A stretch of 64,000 nt of DNA from Oscheius onirici (taxonomy: Eukaryota; Nematoda; Chromadorea; Rhabditida; Rhabditidae). The translations under genes and the position numbers were made by a program. The first letter of the stretch is position 1. Every line of letters begins with the position of its first letter. The stretch covers positions 4,836,001-4,900,000 of the forward strand of contig OW051471.1 of assembly GCA_932521025.1 (NCBI GenBank). Reading direction: 5' to 3'. This document shows positions 21,646 to 36,691 of the stretch, in pieces. The notes under the pieces are model-generated. The model had not been told where the DNA came from and made no database searches. It worked only from the letters and a program-made list of their open reading frames with translations.

Positions 21646-22252
21646 GAAAAGCTTTTTAAGACCGGTCTTTATGCACTAGAACCAGTATCCCTTTTTTCAA
21701 GTATCTTTTGAGGGATCCCTTTTTCTAGCCAGTTTGGCCGATACCTGAAAATCCTTCTGGTGCCCGAGCGAAGTGGCAGATTGAAAGGGGAATATCTAAC
21801 TTTAACCTTGTTCGATGAAATTGTTTTTTTTGCTTGGTTTTGGAAAAGTTTCTTTGGCGAAGGTAATTATAGTCAGTTTTGAATAAAATCTTTGAGGGAA
21901 CCCTGCTCATAATCAGTCTGGGTAGATCTATGAAAGTAAGTTTCAGGCGGGTAAAGGAAGACCCAAGGAACAGTGGATCATATTTTCAGACTTCGCAACA
22001 GAAAAAAAATTCCTACCCCTAGCCCTGATAAAAGGGTAGCTAAATACACTTGTTGCCACTAAAAGTGGCCATCTAAATGGTTCTAAAGGTTACCAAAGAA
22101 GATCTACCAAGACTGGAGCAAAGTTCTTCAAACTATTTCATCCCAAAACTGATTAATAATCTTCGTCGTTTCAAAGATGCTTCTCCAAAACAAAGATCTG
22201 CTTGTAATAAGCAATTTACAAATCTTGTCCATTTGTATTGTGTTCTCCGAGA
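21646..22252. other. Spacer upstream of the TRPC gene
   Basis: About 600 AT-rich bases with no supported gene or recognised repeat. The promoter of the TRPC-type channel presumably lies here. Confidence 0.4.
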
Positions 22253-24597
22253 ATGAGGCCTGTTCCGGCTTCGATGCTGGGAAAGTACAAACTACCCGAA
22301 GGCATCCTTGTGAGTTCTTTTTATCGAGATTCCTTCTGAGCCAAAATGTCAGGCCGAGAAAGAAGAAGGCTACGATGGACACCTCGAATGGAAGATGACG
22401 GAAGAGATGATGGCAGCCATGCACAATTTCCGTCAAGCAGTTAAGAAAGAGAACAAGGAGATAGTCTTCGAAGTTCTGGAATCATTGGGAGCAGCTGAGA
22501 ATCAAGCTGAACACATCACAAGTCTCGTCGTCTCAGGATCAGTGGAACAGCTGAAAGAGGCCCTTCTTAGCTCGATCTGTATCGGCAGTCGACCACTGAC
22601 CGAGTTCATCCTGAGCCTCTTCTGTCAATGGCCTTTCGAGGAACAGAGTGGATGTACCGAATCCGAATCCTATCCTCCACACATCACACCTCTCGTTCTG
22701 GCCGCAATCAACAACAACTTTGCTATGGTCCAATGTCTTCTTCTTCGCGGCCATTCCATCGAAATGCCTCATCACAAGAACTGTGGATGTGAATCGTGTG
22801 TCCGTCAGCCGTATGAAATGCTTGCCTCGATCGAGAAAATCGACATCATCAGAGCCGTCTCTTCGGATGCTTTCCTCTGGCTCGGTTCCGACGATCCCTA
22901 CGCGGCAGCCTGCAGTCTCTCGGACGATCTGCAACGCTTTATGATCGAAGAGGATCTCGAGTTCACCGACCTGTACAGCGGATTCTATCAGAATGTTCAA
23001 CACTTTGCCACTCGAATCGTCAATCAACTTTGGTCAGTGCAAGAGCTGGATCTCTTCTTCTCCCATCCCTGCTATACCGACATCTCAACCGGTCAACTAC
23101 CGTATCCTCGGGTCCAGATGGCTCTTCGCTCTTCGATGAAAGATGTTGTGGCCAGTACAAATGTACAGTTGTCCATGGATGAGGTATTCTATCTTTTGTG
23201 TTCAAAGGTAATTTATATTCAGATTTGGTGGCGTGGTTGGGGCAATTTTGGACAGAACAAGAAGCGAGATGTCTATCGTCTCTTGCGCCATACTCTCTTC
23301 TATCCTATTCTGACTCTCTTCTACATTTTGACCAACAGGAAACTGGCCACTTCCTACGATGTGCCACTTGGTCGCTACATTTCCAACTGTTTCTCCTATC
23401 TGACCTTTGTGGCCAGTCTCATCTTCGTTCGATTCGCCAGACAGAAGCACGACGAGAATCAGACTGTATGGTCAGGAATGCTGAAGGGAGTCGAGATCTA
23501 CGTCTATCTGTACGTCTTTGGCATGCTGTTCGAGCGGATGTATCTGTTCAAGAAGAGCGGAATTCGAGTCCATTTTCAATATTGGTGGAGATGGTTCGAT
23601 CTCTATCTCATCTGTCTCTTTCAAATAGCCGCTTTCATTTGGATCGCCCTATGGGTCGGAGGCTACGATCCAAAGCAGAGGAAGCACATGGACACGTGGG
23701 ATCTGCCAGTCCTCTACGACATTTGGCTGAGTTCTGGCTGTATCCTGGCCGTCTGGAGACTCTTCTACTACGTCCAGCTACACAAACGATTCGGACCCAG
23801 CGTCATCTCGGTCGGTCGATGTGTTGGCTACATTTGCAACTACCTCTTTATCATGTGTGTGCTCATCCTCTCCTTTGTCGTCGGTCTCACCATGCTCCAG
23901 CAGCCATATGAGAACTCTCGAGAGACAAAAGATGACGGTAAAGTGGAGGAAATGAGACGCGACTTTGCCTCGATATATCAAGGATTCCGCAGTCTCTACT
24001 GGTCTCTCTACGGATATGTTGATTTCCTCTGTAAGTTTTCCTCAAATTAATCTTATTTTCTCATAGCCTATAAGGTCATTGTGGGCAATGCTGGGCCCGA
24101 TTTTGTGCCACAGGACCATCCTCTGATTTCGATCGCAACCGAACTTCTTATCGGACTCTTCCACGTCATCGCTGTGATCGCCCTTCTCAATCTCACCGTC
24201 TCTCTTCTTGTGAAGAAGGCTGATGAGGTCTTGGATAATGAGGGAGGTTTCCCATTTCTTCCTCACTACGAATCTTTTTCAGGAAATGGAATTCAAATAC
24301 ACCAAAGTGGTCATTTTCAGCGAGTATCTCGATTGGTACACTGCCGTTCCTCCTCCATTCAACGTGATTCACATCGTCTTGCAGTGGCTCATCCGCTGCT
24401 TCTCGTCTTCTCCAAATGAGCTCGCTTCTGAAGATCACTGTCAGTCCTACAGAAAGCTCTTTAAAAAAGCGTTTCTTCGTTTCTGGGCCAGCAAGGAACA
24501 TCACTACAAGAGCGTCTATCGAGTGGAAGGAGCTACCAAACCAACCGTGGCCCATCCAAAAGTCGCCTTCATGAGTAACAAATCTATAAACCTCTAA
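22253..24597 (+). CDS. TRPC-type cation channel
   Basis: A plasma-membrane, calcium-permeable channel of the TRPC family. The N-terminal part has ankyrin-like repeats (HITPLVLAAINNNFAMVQCL) and a TRP_2-type linker. It is followed by at least six membrane segments (HTLFYPILTLFYIL, NCFSYLTFVASLIF, YLYVFGMLFERMYLF, WFDLYLICLFQIAAFIW, then CNYLFIMCVLILSFVVG) and a pore-side YQGFRSLYWSLYGYVDF, close to the TRPC ESF-K-LFWAIFGL pattern. After the last segment, LLNLTVSLLVKKADEEMEFK leads into the TRP-box area. Introns: 23184-23222 in-frame (39 bases), about 24031-24066, and 24228-24282. An upstream exon from ATG 22253 (MRPVPASMLGKYK) would join in frame across a very short 31-base intron; otherwise translation starts at 22395. 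Confidence 0.85.
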
Positions 24598-24798
24598 AAA
24601 CAAACACTACATAAATGTTTATCCTTCTTCCGATCTCTCAACATGTATGACTTATTTTCCCTGTTTGAATTCAAAGACTTGGAACCCATTTACTCTTGAA
24701 TCGGCATAAAGCAAAAAAAAAAATTGAGATCTCACAAACTGGGCAAATTGATGGGGGTGTAATTGGATAGGGAATGCACTTACAGAAAGAAAAATAGA

Positions 24799-27774
<2,976 letters not shown>

Positions 27775-28012
27775 CTTCTACAAAAAAGCAATTTGCTGCA
27801 AAATGCTAGAAAACAATCTTTGAGACACATGGTTGATTGTAGTGATGCTTACAAATAGGAATATGAGAAACCGTTATACTATTGCAGGTGCTTAAAGAAG
27901 CATCGGAAGCCACCAACATGCAATTTTTCCCAAAAAAAAGGACGATTTATCAATCGAAGGAGAATAACAGGAAAGCAAGAGTTTGAAACGCACCGAGTTC
28001 GCGCACTACTCC

Positions 28013-28053
28013 TTCCCGCCTAAAGAAGATTCGCATTCGGGCGCGGTTTCAAA
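28013..28053. promoter_or_regulatory. E2F-like site plus CHR-like motif in mcm-6/KDSR promoter
   Basis: TTCCCGCC (28013-28020) matches the E2F consensus, and TTTCAAA (28047-28053; TTTGAAA on the mcm-6 strand) matches the cell-cycle homology region core. They lie about 240-280 bases upstream of the mcm-6 ATG. E2F/DREAM control of MCM genes is established in animals; occupancy here is inferred. Confidence 0.5.
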
Positions 28054-28349
28054 CAAGCAAAAATTAAAAGTTACTAAATAAACAGTGCGAACTACGGGAG
28101 CTCTTTCTTTACTCTGTAAAATAACTAGTTTCTCCAACTAAATTGAACTGTAAGAACTTCTCTACAATGTTCACCAGATACACCCGAAATGCTAAACTTG
28201 TTTGGGGTTTTCCGAAGCAGCTTTCCATGCCAAACGTACCCAAAATGGATGTATTTAAACAATAACGCACTCTTAGAGCTTATCACTGTCTCTTACTACC
28301 AACAGACTTATCGATCTCTCTATTGACAGCAGTTCTATTCCAGGCCTCA

Positions 28350-29565
28350 ATGGCGTCGCCCGTCTTATGGCTGATTCCTGTTGCCATATTTATACTTGTG
28401 ATTGTCCTCATCCTCGTTCTGTACTTCTCCACTCCGTCAAGGAAAAACTTTTCCTTCCAGAAAAGACATGCCCTCATAACAGGTATGCAAATAAGATTTG
28501 AGTTACGAACTCGTTTCAGGTGGTTCTAAAGGAATAGGCAAGCAGTTGGCCAAGGAACTTTTGTCTCGTGGCTGTAACGTTTCCATTGTCGCCAGAAACA
28601 AAGACGATCTGGAAAAAGCATGTTCAGAGCTCCAAACCCAGGCTGACCAACGCTCTCATGGACAGAAAGTCCGTTGGTTCTCCTGTGATCTGACCAAAGG
28701 ATACGAACATGTGAGTCGAGAAAAATGGCAATAAGTTCCTTTTGATCAGATTGAATCCGTGATTCGTGAGGCAGAAACCGAACTTGGTCCTGTGGAGATT
28801 CTGATCAACAACGCCGGACACAGTGTGCAGGCTCCATTTTCTGATCTTCCTGTTGGCGATTTTGAGTCTCAAATGAAAGTCAACTACCTCAGTACTGTAA
28901 GTGTGAATACGTCAAATCGACAAAGCTTTCAAAGGTCTACGCAACCCGAGCTGTGGTCGAAAAGATGAAAGAACGTCGTTACGGCCACATTTCTTTCGTT
29001 TCTTCCGCCGCTGGACAATGTGCCATCTTCGGATATTCAGCATATTCCCCCACCAAATTTGCTCTGAGGTAAAGGTTTTCCGTTGTATTGAACACAATAA
29101 ATCAGAGGGTTCGCCGATACTTTGCACATGGAACTGCTTCCTTACAAGGTCAACGTGTCTGTTCTCTATCCACCCAACACAGACACTGAAGGATTCAAAT
29201 TGGAACTGGCAACGATGCCCGAGGAGACAATGCTCATTTCTGATTCTGCCGGTCTCTTCACTCCGGAAGAAGTTGCCAAAAGTCACTGCAACGATATTGA
29301 GGCAGGCAACTACGCGACAGCTATTGGTCTAGATGGATGGATGCTCAGTATGTGCCGTTCTAATATATAGAAACACTGTTTTGTAGGTGTTTTGACCGCT
29401 GGTGCCAGTCCCGAAAAGAGTCTGGGACGTGTCCTGGTCCAGATTTGTCTGGCTGGCCTCTTCAGAGGAATCATGCTCTGCTACCTCGGCTACTTCAATG
29501 GAATCGTCAAAAAGTGCCATATCAGAAGAAGAAATGCTCAAGAAGAATCTCGTAAGACTAAATAA
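28350..29565 (+). CDS. 3-ketodihydrosphingosine reductase (KDSR family)
   Basis: An ER-membrane short-chain dehydrogenase that reduces 3-ketodihydrosphingosine with NADPH, the second step of sphingolipid synthesis. Six exons (28350-28482, 28520-28710, 28750-28896, 28935-29068, 29106-29347, 29387-29565) total 1026 bases, 341 residues, close to human KDSR. There is an N-terminal membrane helix ([17 protein letters not shown]), the cofactor loop [20 protein letters not shown], the catalytic [11 protein letters not shown] with an upstream Ser in SFVSSAAGQ, and a [10 protein letters not shown] stretch typical of KDSR. A second hydrophobic helix ([18 protein letters not shown]) lies near a basic C-terminus ending RKTK. 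Confidence 0.93.
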
Positions 29566-30023
29566 CTTCCCATTAAATGTTTTTACACTTGTTTCCTACT
29601 CGTAAAATGCGTCCGTCGCGCACTAATCTTCTCATGTTGACAGTCGCGGCTGCGTGTTGTGCCTGGCCTCCAACGACTATTTGCATTTCATTTTCCTCGG
29701 CTGCTCCGTGTGGATCGATTCTTTCCGAACTGATAGGCTCGAGAGGTCGTAGAGTAACACTTTTCCTCTTTCTTCTTCCTCTTTACGACCCAATCAGACC
29801 ACCTATCATTATCACATTTTGACCAGATCTTATTCTTTTCTTCACTCTGAATAAGACTCTTTGTCTCGTTTCCAAAAGAACTTTTCTCGGAATTACCATT
29901 AGAATTGATAGTTCGAGATCGATCTGTTCCGTTTAACGGTTCTGAGAAAGACCCATCTGATAGTCTCCCTCTATTCTTTTGTCATCCTCTTTTTCCCATT
30001 TCTCATTATTTCCATTCAGACCG

Positions 30024-30701
30024 ATGAACATTACAGATACAATGCCAAAAGAGAAGGATGTATCCACTCGACTGATCAGACCGACCATCGCCAACATCGA
30101 TGTTCCTCGACTCATGCTTTTTGTGACCAGATACGATCAAAACTGGGAGGTAGATGGATCCATCCAGGTGTGTTTCCGTCTGTTCAAAATCGGACGATAG
30201 CTGATCAAATATAGATATTCGACGAGGGCATAGCGCAATATATGTTGACGGATGCCGAATCTCACTACAAATATCTGGCTGCTTTGATCCTCGGAAAGGC
30301 TAGTCTGAGATGTAGTTTGACATCTAAGGAACCGGAGGATATTCTTGACGAGAGTGGTAACACAATCACCCTGGTCAGTCCTTACTTGTTCCTACAGAAA
30401 GAATGTTCTCAGGAGAATCTTGACTCGTTGACAGCAGAAGACCAGAAGAGACTCGACTATCTTCAGAACATTCTCGGTGCTCGCGGATTTCGATTCCTCC
30501 ATTGATCTGACAGTATTCTTGCAAATGAAAGATATTGAAGAAATTTTGAAAGAGAGTGAAGGTGAAGGACAGACAGCGCGATCAATTCACGATCTGGGTC
30601 AGTTGGGATGTTTCGTCCGCAACGCTTTCTTTTCCTTCTTCTTCTTCTCCATCAGACTCTTGCACAATACTCGCCCTGTAACGGTTAGTACCCGTTGTTG
30701 A
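30024..30701 (+). CDS. Unrecognised small protein
   Basis: Three exons (30024-30167, 30215-30476, 30514 on). An acceptor CAG at 30017-30019 sits just before the ATG, as in trans-spliced genes. The predicted protein (MNITDTMPKEKDVS, then IFDEGIAQYMLTDAESHYKY, then KDIEEILKESEGEGQTARS) is acidic and helical, with no signal peptide or membrane segment in its first 170 residues. The third exon stays open to a stop at 30699-30701, overlapping the first exon of the EB-module gene in another frame; an unseen splice could end it earlier (about 30590). I do not recognise the family. Confidence 0.5.
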
Positions 30702-33700
30702 ACAATTAAAGTAGAGAATAAGAAGAAAATTTTAGGCAAATCGAAACTGAACGAATCCTGCGACTTGACAGACGATTGTGATAATAAGGGGTCCATTTGT
30801 CTCCGAGGAAGATGCAGATGTCATCCGCATTATATCGAAGTACACGACGAAAAAGTTCGATCGACCGCTTGTCAAATTTGTAAGCTCGAAGCACTAAACA
30901 AGACGTTTGTTCAGTGCCATCGAAGGTTGACGCTCCTTGTGAAAGAAAGTGTCGGGAACCGTTGTTCTGCCGAAGTGGACGATGTCAGTGTGTGACCAGA
31001 GGAACGACAAGAATCAGTAATGGAGAGTGTGTAACCAGTGAGTAATTTCGGTCTATGATACACGGGCGACATTCTCAACTTGTTTTTAGGTGACGGTTTA
31101 TGTGTAATTGCGATGTTTTTCTAGCAAACTTTATTAACACTAGTTTATTGAAAAAACTCGACTTACATTCCTGACTAGAACTATTACAAGACTACTCCAT
31201 GTTTTTGGCAAGACGAAAAGGTCGTCCGTGTATCGTAGAAAGGCCCATATTTTCTCTCCCTTACAAGTTGATCAATTTGTAGCATCCCGAGTGGGAGACC
31301 GTTGTTCCCATCATTACGACTGTACTTCACCTTTCTCAGCCTGTCTCAATTCTCAATGTGTTTGTATTTCTGGAACTATTCAGCGAGTAAGTTTTATTCA
31401 TTGCGCGTAGCGCGAAGAACCCCGAAAAAAAATGGGGTCGATATGTTGAAAAATATAATATCCGTTTTCGACCACCATGAAAGCGCCCATTGCTGTCCAA
31501 AATTCAATTCTCCACTCTTACAGCGTCCGGATCAGGCTTGTTGATTTGCTGTGCCGCGCCGCGCCGCAGAATTCAGCGCCGGCCACAGAGGCGCGCCGCG
31601 CTGCAGAGGAATTGAGAAACAAAATAGGTTTTTGCATTTTTACGTGCTTTATACTCATTTTTTCGACTTCTAGGTCGTTTTAATCGATTCAGAGTGGAAA
31701 AATACCCCAGAAGGGTCTCCTCCGGCAGAAAATTGAAGAGAAACCTCTTAGAAAGAGGCAAAATGATTGAAAAACTGTGTATTCTTTCACTTCTCCATGT
31801 TTTCTCCTCAAATTTATACCTTTCTAGGGTATTTTTCCACGCTGAATCGATTAAAACGTCCTAGAAGTCGAAAAAATGAGTATAAAGCACTTAAAAATGC
31901 AAAAACCTGTTTTGTTTCTCAATTCCTCTGCGCCTCTGTGGCCGGCGCTGAATCCTGCGGCGCGCCCCTGTGGACAGCGCTGAAAAGCGCGGCGCTGCGC
32001 CGCAAAATCAACAAGCCTGGTCCGGATTCTACAAAAACGAAGCAAAATTGTTTTGAATCAAAGGGCCCCCAACCCCGTCTGATCAAACCTGAGAGTGAGA
32101 CGTTGTTTGTGGTTTTCCTTTGACCCAAAAAATATATTGCCCTGTTTTTGTAGAATCCAAACTACCTTTCTTTTCGCAGTCGCTTTTCACCAAAATATTT
32201 TAATAAGTTTTCGTTTTTAAGGGCAGTGAATGTATTGCTGCAGCCAATTGTCCCCTCGGAGGTCTTCCCGGTCAAAGCTGTGTTCGAAAAGCTGAACTAG
32301 GAACTGTGAGTACTGCTCTAAGATCTTTCTAGACGCCAATTCAAGGTCTCCAATCTGCCCAGTTCTCATGAACAACATAATTGTCCTCCTGGTCAGGTTT
32401 GCATCACAGCCGGAGAGTCTCCTCTTGGTCACTGTTGTCCCGAGGTCTGCCCTCTGGCTACACATGTCGATCCCACCTACTCTTGTGATCCGAATGCGAC
32501 TGCTCCGAATCGTTGTCCCTCTGATACACACTTCTGCCATCTACTATCTGGTGAGTCATCGTCACTTTCCAGCTTGGAGATTAGTCCAGAATGCGGTTGT
32601 TGACCTAACCCTTGAGCGAATGAATCACAAACCTGTCTACACTTTGTCCTCAGATGGTCCCATTCTGATAAGATCTTGCAGTAAACGTGCCTTTCCCCTA
32701 AGGGATTCCCCTCGTCATCGGGCGTGTCTGTCTACGTCACAGGGTGACTTTAGCAGAATAGGGTTCCCCTCGTACGGTTCTTAGAATTGTTCTCTGGAAA
32801 GATAAAGACTGGGTGGACAACGCCCACGATGACAACAGTAAGCTACAATCTGGGTGGGACAGGATGAAAGTTGAACCACGTGTCTTATCGATCGGTATCT
32901 CTTCAGATTGAAGACGGTACATTTTTACGTGATTCTGGTGACACACATATCAAGAATGATTGAAAGCAGTCTCTTACCAGAAAAGAGCCGACAGTATCCA
33001 CTTTGAATTGCTTCCAAGTCTCTGTGTGTCTGTCTGAAGCTCTAACTGAGGCAAAGGGATTTCTGTAAAGATTACAATTAGTAGTTGGTAGTAACAAGTT
33101 CAGAACTGGGATATTAGGAAGTACTGTGCTTTTACTTTTGGTAGTTCCCAAGCAGAAACGAATCGTAAGTGGTTCAAGCAGAGAATACGAAGGAGGAGGG
33201 GATATTTAGGTATCTTCAGCCCTGAAAAGAATCCTTGTAAGCAAAGTAATGGGCGTTTTTTATATTTGAAAGATTTTTGAGAGAATAGTTTTTATGCAAG
33301 AAAGAGGAAAGTTACAGACGGCGGCTTCGCCCAGGCAGTATGCTGTCGTCGTCCATGTAACGCCATAGCCCCCAACGCACTTTACGCGAACAACGCCTGT
33401 ATTTCTCGTGGTCAACTGAATGCTCAATGCACTTCCAATGCTCAATGTGGCGGAGGAGAGGGCATGGAATGTGTTAAGGTAGTTCTCTTCTTTCATCCAT
33501 TTATTTCTTTAGGGCCAATGTCAATGTCTCGAAGGATTCCGTCCCAACATCGACACCCTGACCAATCCGATGAAGAATCCCTCTCAGACATGTACTCGAA
33601 ACTGTCAGACTGACGCTCTAAGCAGAGACACGAGCTGTATGAAACCATCGACTCTGGGAGGACAGTGCTTCATCCAGAAGCAGTGTCCCGACAATGCTGG

Positions 33701-34137
33701 CTGCTACAGAGGACGATGCGCCTGCAAGTGAGTACAACTTTCCGGAAACGATAAGAAACGATTAGATAAGTACTCCTCCGCAAAAAAGACATTTTCATCA
33801 GAAAGTGTAGTTGCCCTTTACAAAAATGATAGTAAAGAGTAAAAGATCGAAAGAGCACCAGATTTTATGACTTGCGGAATACTGTAATCATTAGTCTTAT
33901 CGGAGGGAAAGAACTGGCACAAAAAAAAACGTTTCAGGTGTGGATATATGATAAAAGACAACATAAAATGTGTCCCTGTACCCACTCCTCCTCCAACGAC
34001 AGCCAGACCGGATCCGAGTGAGTTGCATCAGAGACAAGTGAGACTAATTTCCAGTAGTTCCAATTCTACCACCAAATCTCGGAGGAGGACAAAATCTTCT
34101 AAACGACATCTTGAAATTGTTCAATCCCGGAGGATGA
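30608..34137 (+). CDS. Secreted EB-module cysteine-rich protein
   Basis: An extracellular protein with nematode-type EB domains. Exon 1 (30608-30683) encodes a textbook signal peptide (MFRPQRFLFLLLLLHQTLAQ). Later exons carry repeated eight-cysteine EB-like units: KLNESCDLTDDCDNKGSIC, VGDRCSHHYDCTSPFSACL, GSECIAAANCPLGGLPGQSC, RGQLNAQCTSNAQCGGGEG and GGQCFIQKQCPDNAGCYRG. The tail is a Pro/Thr stretch (VPVPTPPPTTARPDP), with a last exon ending LLNDILKLFNPGG and a stop at 34135-34137. The phases at 32550 to 33317 and 33727 to 33938 join cleanly. The intron 31389-32219 holds a large foldback element. EB proteins are often cuticular or extracellular; the role is not known. Confidence 0.8.
31525..32026. 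mobile_element. Large foldback element (~190-bp arms, 118-bp loop)
   Basis: The left arm 31525-31708 and right arm 31827-32026 are reverse complements at high identity. Both contain GGCTTGTTGATTT, the GCGCCGGCCACAGAGGCG block, TTGAGAAACAAAA, and the ACTCATTTTTTCGACTTCTA / ATCGATTCAG run. The right arm has a small extra GC-rich insertion. The element lies in an intron of the EB-module gene, so the pre-mRNA could form a very long hairpin. No ORF or target duplication is evident. Confidence 0.85.
32023..32175. repeat. Second copy of the 12686 MITE family
   Basis: Shares CGTTGTTTGTGGTTTTCCTT, TGACCCAAAA and TTTTTGTAGAATCCAAAC with 12686-12873. The left half is diverged. It abuts the foldback element directly, so the two were inserted next to or into each other. 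Confidence 0.65.
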
Positions 34138-34428
34138 TCTGCATAAAGATTTCGTATGTACAGAGCTTTATTACATCCACGGAATAATGGGAAGAACCGA
34201 CAAATAAATATTGCCAAAAGGAATACTGGAAGGTGTTCACTAACAAAAATAAGTTCTCGTATATTATATACACACAGGATACCCGTTGACGAGAACTACT
34301 CGTCCGACTACCAAAATTTTGCCCTTTTTACGGGAAACGGTTGCACTATTTGGGTTAATGAGATTGGAAGTATAGAGAGGGCTGTCTAGATGACGATCGT
34401 CCTGAAGATTCTACTCCAGTTGTGTATT

Positions 34429-36691
34429 CTAAATTTCGATTGTTGAACATTGAACTAGAAGAAAACGAACCCAGTGATCCTGGTCAGATTTGGTGGATTT
34501 GTCTCCGCGTCGCTGACGGCAGGTACGGGCGGCAACCTTGTTCTTTCCGCGTCTTCGGATCTTCTTGATCAGAGTTTTCTGCATTTCGGTCAGATTCTCG
34601 CTTTTGAGCATCTTCTGCAAGTCGGCCAAGCTCATTTCGGCAATTTCCTTGGCTGTGAGTGGCAGATTGTTCATCTTGGCAAGCTGTTCATCCTTGGACT
34701 GACGTCCGCGTCGTCTGGGAGCATTAGAGGTCGAGTCACTGTCCTCGGCCTTAATATCCTTCACGTCTTCTTGAGAATAAAGCTGGATATCCGAGGGATT
34801 GGGAGCAAGTTTCCCGTAGTATCTGAAGATAATATTTTATTGTCAATCAGTGAATAAAACTAACCGAGAAACTGGCGGCATGTTCTCAGCCTCGCTCAAA
34901 TAGTTAGGACTCTTGGAGCTAGTCGAAGAAGAGCATACCGAAGAGGATTCACTCAAAAAGATATTGTTAAGAGATTGAAAGAAAAAAACATACTTGTAGT
35001 TGCTGAGACCATTCGGTACATAATAGCCCTCATAGGCTTCGGAATTGGAAGAAACATTGTTGGAAGTGTAAGTGTGGTTGTATTGAATGCCAGTCGAGAT
35101 GATGGGAACAGTTGTATCGTTCTGTTGGAACATTGGGAAGAGACCTTCTTGTGGACCAGCAGGGAAGACTGAAATCAGAATATTAGAGAATCGAAAGATT
35201 AGATCAACAGTCGAATGACCCAGACCATGTCAGCCTTGACTCACCCGAAATGTAACTGTCTGAATAGGGGTTATATGCAAAAGGGTAGGGTATCGGCGTC
35301 ATTTCTCGCGACAGATATCGTTGCAAAGTTTGAGTGCAAGTGGACGGGTCGAGTTTTATATTCAAAAGTCTTATCTCCACGTCACTCAATAGAAAAAGAT
35401 AGCACAAACGATCCGCCCATTTTAATCGGGGAAAATAGATCAAGAGTCCTCCTCCCTCTTGAACTAGACATGCTACAAACTACACTTTTGATAAGAAGTC
35501 TACGCCCATCTCTCACGTTTGCTAACCGTCAAAACGTGGAAAACGTACTGTCGCTGGGTCCCATGTTCGTCTGTTGTGGCCAGCTGGGCGAGTCCATAGT
35601 GCCGTTGCTGAAGAGTTCTCCTTCGGTGATTGTAGAGCAGGCTGGGACTTCATAGTTGTTCAGTTCAGTTGCTGAAATCAAACAAGTTAAAACTAGAAAA
35701 AGATTCTGCGAGTCTGATGAAATGATGACTTTTCTGGCCAAGAGATATGCTCTGTAGGTTCGTAAGTAGAGAAAACTATAGCCTGATAGCGAGTGTTGCC
35801 AGAAGGTCTAATCAGGACCTAGCTTCATACAACTTACCGTTATTGGCGTCGAAGATTATTCCCTGTCCCAGAGTCACGTTGTTGATTATTGGTCCACGGG
35901 CCTCCAGAAGACCATTTGGACAGAGTTGGTCGGGTTGACGGTCCTCCAATAAGGCGTCCAGTTGACCAGAAGAAACGTCGTCCAAGAGAGTCTGCAAGTC
36001 TTCCTACAAAGGATAGTTAGCAACTGTGAATGGTGCAACTTACATCAGTAGGAGTGCAGACTTCTCGACGAGGATATTCGCTTTTGCAACCAACTGGATA
36101 GAAAAAATCTTCGAAATATCCCTTCGCAAGATCCTCATATCGGGCAGACTCTGAGGTGGTCAGTGGCTGAAAAAAAGAAGACTGTAAAATGCCAAGTAAT
36201 CTCGAAGGAATTTTACCAATAAATAAATGAACTTAATTACCTCCCGAATACTCTTCTCTGTTAAGAGCTGCAAGTCCCGTTCGTACTGATCCGAAGGGGC
36301 AAATGGATGTTGTCCTTTCTCGGAAGCAATATCGTTTCTCCAGAGGACGTCAATTAGTTCCATATCTTCGAGACTTGGATCTTGTTGGTTGGAAGACTGG
36401 GCCGAGGTTGTAGGAGACATCATTGGACGAGGCAGAAGATGGTTCGTACGCGGTCTTTCGGTAACGATCGGCATCATCATCTGCAACAAGACATGGTCAT
36501 TGTTTTGAGTAAAAAAAACAAACCATTGGTTCATTTTGCATACTGAACTGGTTGTATTCCTGGCCGTGCTTCTGCATATTGAACTTTATCATCGCGAGAT
36601 CGTCACGGTATCTCAGACGTTGTGGACGAGGCTTGTAAGCCAGAGGCATGTCCATGGAAGTCACCATCTCAGAGTTTCTGTAGCTGTCCAT
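34429..36691 (-). CDS. skn-1: SKN-1/Nrf-family transcription factor (no leucine zipper)
   Basis: A nuclear factor for oxidative-stress response and, in C. elegans, endoderm specification. Long isoform from ATG 36691 (MDSYRNSEMVTSM). The second part carries MELIDVLWRNDIASEKG, matching the SKN-1/Nrf DIDLID-type motif, and QYERDLQLLTEKS. The C-terminus has the CNC domain (GRQSKDEQLAKMNNLPLTAK, MSLADLQKMLKSENLTE) and the basic region IRRRGKNKVAARTCRQRR. The protein stops about 25 residues later with no zipper, as in other nematode SKN-1 proteins that bind DNA as monomers. Exons lie near 36690-36530, 36480-36240, 36170-36050, 36005-35850, 35670-35549, 35168-34990, 34945-34865 and 34825-34429. It converges with the EB-module gene. 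Confidence 0.93.
35245..35302 (-). CDS. skn-1: Alternative first exon of skn-1
   Basis: ATG at 35302 opens 19 codons (MTPIPYPFAYNPYSDSYIS) plus one base, followed by a GTGAGT donor at 35244-35239. The phase is the same as that of the long-isoform exon ending at 35549, so both can splice to the acceptor before 35168. This would give a short SKN-1 without the DIDLID-type region, paralleling the several promoters of C. elegans skn-1. Inferred from sequence only. Confidence 0.5.

Noticed and set aside
22539..23027. 162-codon minus-strand frame
   Set aside because: Antisense shadow of the TRPC channel coding region.
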